From Mantamonas sphyraenae (lineage: Eukaryota > CRuMs > Mantamonadidae), in contig JAPMXV010000004.1 in assembly GCA_026936335.1 (NCBI GenBank), positions 186,001 to 250,000 of the forward strand: a stretch of 64,000 bases of DNA, given 5' to 3'. Within the stretch, counting starts at the first letter, position 1. Every line of letters begins with the position of its first letter. Position numbers and translations under genes: made by a program. The notes beneath the pieces are model-generated. The model did not search any database. It was not told the origin of the DNA and saw nothing but the letters and a program-made list of their open reading frames with translations. Positions 28,297 through 38,059 of the stretch are shown piece by piece.

Positions 28297-31200
28297 TCAC
28301 ATGCGGCCGGGGTCCTCGTTGTTCAGCGCTTCGAAGCACGTGTCGCACACGCGCACCGGCGTGTAATACTTCAGCGCCAGGATGCGGTGCACATGGCTCG
28401 AACAGGCGTTGCAAAAGATTTTGCCGCAGTTGCGGCAGTGGTGTTTGCGTGTCACCAGGGTGAACTTGGTGCGGCATCCCGCACAATGTGAAACAAACTT
28501 GTCCTTGACCCAGCCCGCCTGCCGTGCCTCCTCCACATCCCTCTGCTTACCCAGCACCTCTCCATTGGTCATGTACACGCTAGTCGGCCGTGCCACCTTG
28601 CTCCGGCCCTCGCGCATGCTCATGGACTCTTTGCCCCCACCCGCGTCTCCTCCACCGCCCCTGCCTGCAAGTGACGACCCACTGCTACTGCTACCACCAG
28701 TCCACGACGCAGGTCCACTACTTCCCGAGCTTCTGCCTGTGTCTCCTCCAAACCCGCCTCCTCCGCTGCTTCCCCCAGCCCCTTGACTCTTCACCTGAGG
28801 TTGCGCCAGCGGCCAGCCATCTTCCGACACCTTCCATGCGCCCGTGGTTGTGGCACCAAACCCCAGTGGTCCGTCTTTGCTCGCGTCCTCCACCACGGCG
28901 TGCACTTGGTTTGCCCCGTTTGCGCGTTCGTGCTCCAGCGCTCGCGCCAACGTCGCTTTCTCCTCCACCAACTGCCGCAGCAGTGCACGCAACACCGCTG
29001 GGTCCTCACTGTCCATCCCTGTCACGTCGTCTCCTTCTGCACCGTACCACTCTGTCACGTCCGAGTCCAGGTCCTCGTCGTCCAGCTCCACAGCCTCGTC
29101 CTCCAACCCCATCACCACACCGCCGTCGATGCTGTTATTGACTGTGTCCCATCGCACGCGCACGGGTGTTTCACCCGTCCTGGCGGCCAGTTCCTCCAGC
29201 GCGGCGCCCACAATCTCACCCACGACCCATGCCACTGCCCGCTCGGCCTGCAGATCTTCGATCTGGTCCAGCAATTGCGACGCAAGGCCCTCTGCTTGCA
29301 GAAGTTGTTGCTGCTTATGGACACACTCGTTTACCAGCTGCGTGTGCGTGTCCGACACGCTCACGTATGCTTTTGTTGGGTACAACGACGAATCCCAGCG
29401 CAGATAGTATCGTTTCCATGGCACCAGATTCGCCAAGTGGCAGTTGGCAAACAGCACTTCCTTCGTGTCTCTGTACAGCGCCTGTGCCGCTTCCGAGTCC
29501 TCGTCGTTGCTGCCCAGGCCCAAGTTGCCCAGCGAATCCTGCAGCAGCGCCTTCTTGGCATAGTAGAGCTCGTTCACAAACTCGTTGCGCCTCGCCTCCA
29601 CCGCCACAAACACACTCTCAGTTTGGTCGGCCACCTTGAGCTGCACACGCTCTGCCTCGCAGTTGAACAGAAACGTGCCGTACTCGCACGTGTACACGCT
29701 GTCCACCAGAAACACCAGTAGGTGTTCGTTGAACTCAAAGTCGCCCGGAAACATCTGCATCAGCTGGAACACCGCCTCCATGAACTGTAGAAACACAGGC
29801 GACCATTCCTCGCTTTTGGCATCCGAATGGCCGTTGCGATCGCCAAACTTGAATCCAACTGTGTGTGTGTGTGTGTAGGTGGGTGGGTGGGTGTGTCAGT
29901 GGGTGCCTCAACATGCCAACCTTGCATCGTCGCAACCACAACGCACAACTGAGCCATTCTTTTTCCAGCAACACCTCGAATCCTTCCAGGGTGCGGTAGA
30001 ACGGGTCCAGCATGATCTGACTCAACGCCGTCAGTTGCGAGGTGCGATCCCAGCCGTCGCTGCAGTGCACCCACACGCTTTTGTGCATGCAGATGAGGTC
30101 CACGATGCGCCGTGCACCCTTCATGATCTGAAGAATGTGTCGCAGCCACCCTTCCGCAACAGACATGCTCCACTGGCTGTTGTCTGCCACAGCATCCCTG
30201 CACATGTGGCGCATCTTGTGCCAGCTCTCACGCATCACATGGATGTTCTCAATGTCCATAAACTCCAGCTTGGCGTTGTCGTAGTTTTCCATGTTTTCGT
30301 ACCCTGCTCCCTTGACACGGTTGCCCACGGCGTTCTTTTGCGGCCGTGCGTCCAACACATACAACGCAAAGTCCTTGGCCATGTTCCCGTCGTCCAGAGG
30401 CGGGTGCTCCTCCGTGTTGACCCACACAGCTTTGGTGATGCTTCGCAACAGCCGCTCGTCCGCCTCGTTGCGGATAGACTTGAGTCCCACCAGAGGCTGA
30501 CTGCTGCGACACAAAGCCGCGCCGCGTTTGCCGTCGTCAAACATGCGCATCCAGCACATGGCCGGCACACGGCCCTTGCTGCGAAACTCGCGGCAGTCCC
30601 ACAGTTGCACGTCGTCCACAGTGCTCGGCACCACCAGCTGCGATGGATAAGTCGGTGCAAACTCGTACTCATAATTCACATAGCTGATGCGCCACGGATT
30701 GCTGCGGATCCTGCCCGACTGCCGCTCCTCCTGTGTTCGCAAGAAGCCCATGCGTGTAAACTCCTCCTCCAGCTCGTAGCGGTAGTAGCACTGCGGACGC
30801 ACAGTTTCGTTTGGCATAGACACCCGATCCTCCTCCTCGACATCAATGCTCCTGAGAACAGAGGTTTGCCGCATCAGCATCCACGATTGGTCCACTTCCT
30901 CCAACGCAAATTCGTTGCCGTCGTTGCTGCTACTCCCGCTGCTGCTTGCACTGATGCCATGGCCACTGCTACTGCTGCTACTGCTGCTCCCAGACAAGGA
31001 TAGCTTGCCTGTGTGTGCATTCAGCTTTGGCAACGCCGCTATCCTCCACCCGTTGCCGCTTTCGTACTGTTGGACCCAGCGCTCGTTGAGCCACGGCGCC
31101 ACTCTTCCAAAGCCCTCCGCAGGGCCTTGCCTGCGCCGTGACGAGCCCCCACGCATGCTGCGCTGCTTCATCAGCTCTGTGTAGCGCTCAAAGGCATAAA

Positions 31201-31773
31201 TGTACAGGTGTTGCTCGTCCACGTAGTCGCTCATGCCGTCACGAAACGACACCCACTGCTCGCTGTTGAACCGCTCGTCCTCTTCCGCGCCGTCTCCCGC
31301 TCGCTGGAATGCAAAGCGCAGCTCGCGCATATCGTAACACTTGATCAGCATCACGTCTGTCTCCCCTCGTGTCGCCTTGACCTCGTAGATGTTGGTGTGG
31401 TACGTCTGCGACGCATGTCAGCATCCACGCACCCCGGGTGCCTCTTTTTCCACGCCGTTTGTCTCCACACCACCACACAACCCACCTGTGCTTCCTGCGG
31501 ATCTCGCTCGTATGTGCTAAACAGCACCCTGTAGTTTGTCATCAGCAGCGACCCGCGCACCATGTAGGGCCGACTCGACACCGTCGCCACAAGCGAAACA
31601 CCCTTTACGTGCGCCACCTGTTGCTCAGGCAGATACAGCGTCGTTTCCCTACGCCAAGGCGTGTGTGTGTGTGTGTGTGTATGTGTGAGTGAGTGGGGCT
31701 TGGTGGGTTTGGCATTCCTTGAGGCAAGAAACCAACATGTTTGAGTTTGATGGAAGCCCGCGGAACCCTTCAT
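28297..31773 (-). CDS. Myotubularin-related 3-phosphoinositide phosphatase with C-terminal FYVE finger
   Basis: Three exons: 31773-31486, 31405-29947 and 29858-28297, with introns 31406-31485 and 29859-29946 (GTGGGT and GTGCGT donors, CTGAC motifs), giving about 1,102 residues. Order: PH-GRAM domain (first exon, [25 protein letters not shown], across the splice to [20 protein letters not shown]), a Ser-rich insert, and the catalytic domain with the intact P-loop CSDGWDRTS (30043-30063). A coiled region follows, then a long Gly/Ser-rich linker and a FYVE zinc finger with R(K)HHCRNCG and four CxxC pairs. It should remove the 3-phosphate from PI3P/PI(3,5)P2 on endosomes, like MTMR3/4. The ATG at 31773 is embedded in the previous gene's stop (ATGA); about 35 low-complexity residues from a CA repeat follow it, so the exact N-terminus is uncertain. 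Confidence 0.92.
31661..31683. repeat. (GT)n/(CA)n microsatellite near the 5' end of the myotubularin gene
   Basis: A GT dinucleotide run follows the myotubularin ATG by about 90 nt; read as coding it gives Thr-His repeats. In other genes such runs mark introns, so this may be an unrecognised intron end (TAG acceptor at about 31650) and not coding sequence. Confidence 0.7.
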
Positions 31774-32076
31774 TCTTCCTCGTCCCCATCCTCGCCATCT
31801 TTCTTGTTCTGGAGCTGTGCCGACGGCATAATGATAAACTTGCCACCCTGGAAAAACAACATGCTGTCTGTGCGCTTCCGCATGAACCTGCGCGCTTGCT
31901 CCACGTCCTGTCGCGCGTCCCCCACATCTGGTTGGCTCAGCAGCTGGTGCATCGACTCCACTTCCACGTCGCCTGCGCTGCTGCTTCCTCCGCTGCTGCT
32001 CATTCCCGACGCAGACAGCGAGGCTGTGCTTCCGAGACCGTCGCCGTTGCTTGTGCTTGTGCTTGTGCTGGTGCTT

Positions 32077-32116
<40 letters not shown>

Positions 32117-34550
32117 CCAGGTTCCCACCTGAGCTCAGCTGCGCAGCGACTCCGTTCTCTTGTCCGTTGGCATTGCTTGCATCGCCCGAACTGTCTCCGC
32201 CACCGCTCAGAAGCTGCTTGCGCATCGACCCTTCAATGCCCACGCCCACGCCAGGGTACAGCGAAAGGCTATTGATGCGGTTGCGCTTGGCCAACATAAT
32301 GTGACCCACAGAAGAAGCAGAACCGCGCGGTGACACCTCGCCATCCTCGCTCTGCGACGCCTGCCGCGTTGCCACGCGCAACAAATCCCGAGAGCCTCCA
32401 CCCGACGCGCTCATAGGCCCACGCAGCGCAGACATCGAATCACGGCGCACCATCTCACGAGCCCCTTTGCGCGTACGAAGCTCCTCCGTTGCCTGCTGCT
32501 GGCCGTGCGATGGCTTGCGCAGCAGATTGTGCATCGACTGCACCTCCACCTCTTCCTCCTCCTCCGTCTCCTCTTCCAGCGACTCTTCTGCCTCGATTTG
32601 AGTCGCCCTCGCAATCGCCTGTCGTCGCAAACTGGCCAGCTTTGCTCCGCCGCCGTACATGATGGCGCTGTCTGCGCGCTTCATACGTGTACGCAAGCCG
32701 TGAGAGTCACTGTTGCTGTTGCTCGGCTTGCGCAGCAGCTGGTGCATCGGCTGCACCTTTGCTCGTGTGCTTTCGCCCTCTGTGGACCCGGCCTCTTCCT
32801 CGTCCGAATCTGTGTTGGTGTTGGTTGTTGTGACCGTCTCCTTCAACAATCGCTCCTTTTCCGCTTTCGTCCTCTGCACCGCGGCCACACGGCGCAGTGC
32901 CTCGCCTTGCATCCCTCTTCCTTTTCCTTTGATCAGGGTCATGCTATCCACGCGCTGGCCCAGTCCACGCTGTCGCCTCTGCAACTCCTGGCTCACTTCC
33001 TCGCTCTGCGGCTTCTCCAGCAACTGGTGCATCTTCTCCACCTTGGCTTCTTGTGCCTCCTGCGCCTGTTCAATCAGTCGCTTGCGCAGCTGCACCGACG
33101 ACAGAAAGTGGTTCTGCTGCCCACTCTGGTACAGCGTAGTCGAATCTGCACGCTGCCGACGCCACATCTGCTTCACACTATCCGCATCCCTGCCTCCACG
33201 CCCGTCTCCATCCTCCTCCGTCGTTGTCGACACGGATGCCGCCGATGACGTCGTTGTGTTGGACGATTCCTGGCCCGATTCGTCGCTGCCTGCGTCGCCA
33301 GCTCCCCCACCGCCTCCCTGTCCTCCTGCGCCGCCTGCCATGCCTTCCATGTTCTGCCGTGCGTTCAACAGGGCTTGTCTACGCATGTCCTTCAGGTTGA
33401 CGCCACCCTGGTAAATTGTCATGGAGTCAACACGCGTGCGCTGTGGCATGCCACTCGCGCCTGTGTTTCCACCGCCTGTGCTGTTGATACCTCCCGACGA
33501 TGCGCCTGACCCTTTGCCATCTGTCTTGGTCGACCCGCCGCTGCTTTGGCTGCCGCCACTGCCTGTGCTGCTGCTGCGTGCGCGCGCGTACCGGTTGAGC
33601 ACGTCATTGCCTTTTGTGGCCTCTTCCAACGCCGCCTGTTCCGCTGCCTCCTCCACCTCGTTCACGCCTGCGTCGTCCGCCTCCTCCGCCGACCCATCCA
33701 CCTCTGTGCTAATCATCTTCTCCACTTCATCCTCATCACGCTCTTTCGCTTCCATCTTGCGTCGCAGGCGCTTGCGTGTGCGATCGCTCAGGATCACCAC
33801 ATCGGCAAACAAGTTTTCCGGAAAGCTCTCCGTTTCCCGCTCCTGAATCACGATTTCCGGGAGCATCACGTCCTCCTCGTCCACGTTGCCGCTGCCACTG
33901 CTGCTTGACAACGCTCCTGCCGTCGAACCGCTGTCCTCGCTGTTCAGGTCGGTGTGGCCCACATCCGTCAGGTAAATCGCATCCTGCAGCGACAGGGTGG
34001 CCATCACGTCCTCCACCCACACCTGCTTCGTGTCCAATTCCAGGTCGTCAAACAAAAGCGGCCTCTTTGCCTGTTCCTCCGTGCGTCCTTTGCTCTTGTT
34101 GTACGCCTCCACTGTGGCTGCGACCAGTGATCGCACCAGTTCGCCAATCGTCGCTCCCCTCTCGGGCTTCTGCTGCGCCTCCTTCAGGTCCATGCCAGGC
34201 AATTCCGAGTCCATCACGTGTGAAATCAGCACAGAGAACACCGAGCGCAGCACAGACTCAATCTGCTCCACCAGCTCCTCGTCGTCCTCGTTCTCGCCGT
34301 CCAGTTCGATGGCCACTGCCTCCAGCTGCGTCACAATCGAGGCAAACGTCAGCACCGCCTGCGGATCCACAGATCCCGGCAGGGACAGCAGTGTCGTCAG
34401 CGGAATGGCCATGGTGCGGCCCTTCAGCTGTGCAATCACCGCTTCGGGCAGTTCCGTTCGAAAGGAAGTCGTCATTGTCGTGCTGGCCACAGCGCAGCCT
34501 CTTCGAGTTGCCACAACGGAGAACAGGGGAAGAGGGCAGGGCGTGTTCAT
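31770..34550 (-). CDS. Unrecognised protein with seven RxDS / MHQLL repeats
   Basis: Single exon, about 926 residues from ATG 34550, or 901 from ATG 34475 (MTTSFRTELPEAV). No known domain is recognised. The N-terminal 200 residues look helical and globular. The rest is disordered-looking but contains a repeated motif: R-x-R-x-D-S-M-x-x-Y-x-G-G followed by a short L-x-x-x-R-R-Q-A helix. Copies are encoded near 33408-33440, 33121-33160, 32932-32962, 32650-32686, 32424-32451, 32250-32289 and 31849-31884. Four of them are preceded by a second motif, V-E-x-M-H-Q-L-L-x-K-P (33018-33042, 32730-32757, 32518-32547, 31937-31967). The basic-x-D-S core resembles a basophilic kinase or 14-3-3 site. The linkers are Ser/Thr/Gly/Glu-rich. 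The stop overlaps the myotubularin ATG. Confidence 0.8.
32049..32124. repeat. Hexanucleotide (GTGCTY/GAGCAC)n tract coding (Ser-Thr)n
   Basis: About a dozen tandem copies of a six-base unit, read on the minus strand as alternating Ser and Thr codons in the RxDS-repeat protein. The codons keep phase, so copy-number change adds or removes Ser-Thr dipeptides without a frameshift. Confidence 0.85.
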
Positions 34551-34611
34551 GTTTATGGTTTGACCTTTCTTCCATCCTTGCGCACACCAGACCAACCGCA
34601 CGTCGTGACAC
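34551..34611. promoter_or_regulatory. Probable bidirectional promoter, RxDS-repeat protein / TAF1C-like protein
   Basis: 61 bp between divergent ATGs (136 bp if the minus gene starts at 34475). Short T-rich patch CTTTCTTCC; no TATA. Inferred from position. Confidence 0.4.
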
Positions 34612-37600
34612 ATGGAGGACGAGGAGGAGGAGGTGGCCGCTTCCCAGTCATCCACCAGGGACGAGGATGCCTTTCCGGTGCCTCCGTCTCCGGTCAAGGC
34701 CGTTCACAACACAAAAGGTGCGTCGTGGCTACGGCGGAGCTCCAACGGACCACCGTCGCCTCTGCAGCTGCAACGCCCGACGAGCCAGGTGCGCTTCTCC
34801 TTGTCGCCGCGCCATGCTTCTCAGGAGATGGAGCTGGAGGGCGCAAGCACACAGGAGGAGAGTACACAAGAGTCTGTGGTGTTGTTTACGCAGGATTCAG
34901 AGCCAGGCAACGACATGGTGCAAGCTTCGCCGCGTGTGCTGGACTCGCCTCGAACGAGTGCTCGCTTGCGGCCGCTTCTGGGCGAGCACGGCTTCATGTT
35001 GGGCAATATGGCTGAGTGCCTGGCCCGCAAGGAGCCACAGGTCATGGTGGAGCAGGAGGAGGAACGCACCGCCTTTCCAGACCTGACATACGCGCTGCCG
35101 TTTGCTGATCGCACACGGAGCGACTGGAGCCTGCACACAGGGGCGCTTCTCAATCGCAACCGCGTCAGCGACCGCACCAACAGCTCCGTCAAGATCAGTA
35201 GCATCAACAATGACCAGAAAACAATGCAAACGACACGGTCTGCCTTCTTTGACGAGCAGCGCAAACACGAGAGCCGAGGAGCAGGATCGGCGTCCAAACA
35301 ACGGCGCACACTGGGACACAGAGGATCACACGCTCGCACACGTCTCCATCAACATATGCGAAGGTGTCTGTTGGCTCGCAGGTACCGTGACGAAGACGTC
35401 CACGTGGCACGGCTGGAGGAAGAGGAGGCTGAAGGGGCAGGGCAAGTGCGCGAGGTGGAACAGCGCCTATACACCGCCCTGGGGCCCACTGAACACCCCA
35501 TGGGCACACCAGGCATCCGCAAACTGTTGAGCAATGCCATGATGGTGGAAAAGGCGGAGAGGATTCAGCGGTCCTTGTGGGGCAGCTGTCTGTGCGTGGG
35601 CCGCGGACGAGAAGGCGGCCTCACCATGGCCGTCTCAGCGCCCAACCGCTCCACACTGGGGTGGGAAACGGTAGAGGACGCTGAAGATGGTATGGTCAAT
35701 GCCAACGCCCGCGGGGGGAGATCCACGGGCGAGGACGACGAGGAGGATGACGACGAGGAAGCGAGTCGTCGTCGTCAAGTGAGGCAGGTCGACACGGAAC
35801 GGCACATGTACGTTCCCGGAGGCACTCTTGTACAGTCTCTGAGTGCCGAAATGGCACAACAGGTGTTTGCGGTGCGCACTCGCAACTCGGTGAGCATGGT
35901 GGAATGCGTGGAGAGCGTGTACACCAAGTCGGCATTGCTGGAGCACCTCTGCTTCGACAGCCAGGTGCAGGACGTGGCCATGCACCCACACACACGTAGT
36001 CAGGCTTTGGTGCTGACCGGTGACCAGGGGGTGTACCTGTGGAACGCAGACAGTTGGCAAGCACGATTGCGAACAATCGAAGCCGCAGTACAGGCGCCCC
36101 ACAACGTACAGCTGGCCAACCCGTGGCAAAGGCGACAGGCGCGCTTTTGCCAACATCCCAGCAGTGTATTGGTCATGGAACCGGGCAATGTGCGGCTTGC
36201 AGATCTGCGGCAGCCGTGGGAACAGCGAGCCTCGCTGACAGAGTTGCCTCTCATCGACGACCAGCACTTCACTTGCCTGGCTACACCCAGGTACGAGAAC
36301 TGCAACAGCTTCCACTACGCTTTGGGAAGCTCGCATGCGCTGATGCTCATGGATCAGCGCTACCAGCGAGGTCCGCTGCTTGTGTGGAATCTGCCGCCAC
36401 GATGTGAAGAACCGCGACACGTTGTGATGACACGCGACAGCCACAACGTGGGCTGGCTGTTGGGTATGGGCCTGTACTCGTCCAATGTGGTGTACGGGCA
36501 GTATGCAGGGAGCAACCTCGATGGTGATCGTGTGCTGCAGACGTTTGGATCGCCGCAGCTGTTCCCAGCCTACGGTGACGAGGGCACGCGACACTGGCTA
36601 CAAGATATGCCTGTGCATGGTCTGTCGCCTACAGATTCTCACGGAAAGCTGCTTCTGGGAGGAATCGCAGCTGCAACCGTGGACAACGAACCGTGTCTGC
36701 TCGTGAGCGACCGCCTTGGCCGTACCGTAGAGTCTATTCCCTTGGATCAGGTGCGTACGGGACGTCCCGGACGTCACATGCACGCCGATGCAGGCAGCGG
36801 CCTGCGTGAGCTGTGGCGTTCTCGCGTTGCAAAGACACGCAAACCACAGCCCAGCGTGCCGGTCAAGACGCTGGAGCGGCTTCGCAAACGGGCCATTCGC
36901 GAGATGAGCGACCAGGTGGAGGCACTGCAACAACAGCAGCTTTCTGGGATTCATGCCACGTCGTCCAGGAGCGCAACAACCTCGTCATCTTCATCTTCAT
37001 CTTCATCGTCGTCATCATCGTCATCCACACACGATGGGCAGGTGGAGGCGATTCCGTCGCTGGTGTACCGTCTGAAGAGCCGATTGTTGGTGCGACGGAA
37101 AGAGGTGCTGTTGCTGCTGCAACGGCAGCCGCTGAGTGCGATGGACGTGTTTGACACGCTCGATTTGCTGCCCCTGCAGTCGCATGAACGAGCGCACCTT
37201 CAGCCTTCGATGGAAGAGGCGATGCGTGCGGTGGCCAGCAAGCTTGGGTTCACCGCTCAGGTCAAGCCAGGTCGTCGTGGGCGTGATGGGTCGCAACACG
37301 GAAGTGGAGCTGGGGTCGTGCTGTACACAGTGACCCAAGAAGAGGAGGACCAGTTGTGGCGTCCGGGCGAGGGCGCACACAACGGATTTGACGTGCAGTG
37401 GGCCATGCAGCAGGTGGTGGAGGCCATTGCGCCGAGGAATAGGGACGAGGCACGTGTGCGGCTCGAGATGGAGCACGACGCACGCGTGCAGCAACACGAA
37501 GCACGTGGCGAGCCGGTGCCGCTGCGCATCCATGCACACCGCGTGGTACAACACTGGGGCAAAGAGCCAAGCACACGTCTTCGCTCGCGTATGCACAAGC

Positions 37601-38049
37601 CGCACACACGTGAACAGGAGCTGCAACAGAGCCTGCGAAGACGAAGGGAGCAGCGGCGCAGGCAAACTTCCTCCTCGCAGCCTCCCATGCGCACACATGC
37701 ACGCATGCACACCCCTGGCACAGGAGCAGGTGTGGTCAGCAGCCATCGAGGTGGAGCACATGCCATGAGCGCGACTCAACCGGCACCGTCAGTGGCCACC
37801 ACCCCGCTGGCAAACACACCCAGTTTCTCTCAACCCAACATCACCGCGTCGCCACGAAACATGTTCCGACAGTTTTCGTCGCGCATGGCACAGCCCAAAC
37901 GACGGGCACGTCGTCCAAGTGCGGTGGCGTCTGAAACGGCAGCCGTGCAAGGCAAAACCCCCACGCGCAAGCGCGACCAAAGCGCCGTGCGTCGAGTGGA
38001 AATCAGCAGCGGAGGCAGTGTGAGCAAACGCCAACGCACAGAAAAATAG
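34612..38049 (+). CDS. Putative TAF1C/Rrn6-like RNA polymerase I core-factor subunit
   Basis: Single exon, 1,145 residues from ATG 34612. The first 400 residues are acidic and disordered. The central region (about 35,800-36,800) reads as a degenerate WD-like propeller: VQDVAMHPHTRSQALVLTGDQGVYLWN, FCQHPSSVLVMEPGNVRLADLR and FHYALGSSHALMLMDQRYQRGPLLVW. The 'loaded gun' pattern of genome-neutral values, ADLR and then a LLLMDxR line, is what TAF1C/Rrn6 proteins show; these place TBP and Pol I at rDNA promoters. The C-terminal third is basic, with a poly-Ser tract (36974-37030) and an Arg/Lys/Gln-rich tail likely to contact DNA or RNA. The assignment rests on pattern memory and needs profile searching; another nuclear WD protein is possible. 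The next gene starts 10 bp after its TAG. Confidence 0.5.
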   Translation: MEDEEEEVAASQSSTRDEDAFPVPPSPVKAVHNTKGASWLRRSSNGPPSPLQLQRPTSQVRFSLSPRHASQEMELEGASTQEESTQESVVLFTQDSEPGNDMVQASPRVLDSPRTSARLRPLLGEHGFMLGNMAECLARKEPQVMVEQEEERTAFPDLTYALPFADRTRSDWSLHTGALLNRNRVSDRTNSSVKISSINNDQKTMQTTRSAFFDEQRKHESRGAGSASKQRRTLGHRGSHARTRLHQHMRRCLLARRYRDEDVHVARLEEEEAEGAGQVREVEQRLYTALGPTEHPMGTPGIRKLLSNAMMVEKAERIQRSLWGSCLCVGRGREGGLTMAVSAPNRSTLGWETVEDAEDGMVNANARGGRSTGEDDEEDDDEEASRRRQVRQVDTERHMYVPGGTLVQSLSAEMAQQVFAVRTRNSVSMVECVESVYTKSALLEHLCFDSQVQDVAMHPHTRSQALVLTGDQGVYLWNADSWQARLRTIEAAVQAPHNVQLANPWQRRQARFCQHPSSVLVMEPGNVRLADLRQPWEQRASLTELPLIDDQHFTCLATPRYENCNSFHYALGSSHALMLMDQRYQRGPLLVWNLPPRCEEPRHVVMTRDSHNVGWLLGMGLYSSNVVYGQYAGSNLDGDRVLQTFGSPQLFPAYGDEGTRHWLQDMPVHGLSPTDSHGKLLLGGIAAATVDNEPCLLVSDRLGRTVESIPLDQVRTGRPGRHMHADAGSGLRELWRSRVAKTRKPQPSVPVKTLERLRKRAIREMSDQVEALQQQQLSGIHATSSRSATTSSSSSSSSSSSSSSSTHDGQVEAIPSLVYRLKSRLLVRRKEVLLLLQRQPLSAMDVFDTLDLLPLQSHERAHLQPSMEEAMRAVASKLGFTAQVKPGRRGRDGSQHGSGAGVVLYTVTQEEEDQLWRPGEGAHNGFDVQWAMQQVVEAIAPRNRDEARVRLEMEHDARVQQHEARGEPVPLRIHAHRVVQHWGKEPSTRLRSRMHKPHTREQELQQSLRRRREQRRRQTSSSQPPMRTHARMHTPGTGAGVVSSHRGGAHAMSATQPAPSVATTPLANTPSFSQPNITASPRNMFRQFSSRMAQPKRRARRPSAVASETAAVQGKTPTRKRDQSAVRRVEISSGGSVSKRQRTEK
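36974..37030 (+). repeat. (TCA/TCT/TCG)n microsatellite coding poly-Ser
   Basis: An imperfect TCN trinucleotide run gives more than 15 Ser in the TAF1C-like protein, one of many Ser tracts in this window. Confidence 0.75.
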
Positions 38050-38059
38050 ACGCTGCGAG

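Noticed and set aside
31770-31773. Prokaryotic operon interpretation of the ATGA overlaps
   Set aside because: Spliceosomal introns, SRP19, FYVE, CH and F-box proteins show this is a eukaryotic nuclear genome, and no Shine-Dalgarno-like sites precede the starts.
32505-32760. MHQLL-x-KP motifs as RPEL actin-binding repeats
   Set aside because: The Leu-Leu-x-Lys-Pro pattern is only superficially similar; the Arg-Pro-x-x-x-Glu-Leu core and spacing are absent in most copies.
35635-36594. 319-codon minus-strand frame antisense to the TAF1C-like gene
   Set aside because: No recognisable domain. GC-rich coding sequence commonly opens the opposite strand.
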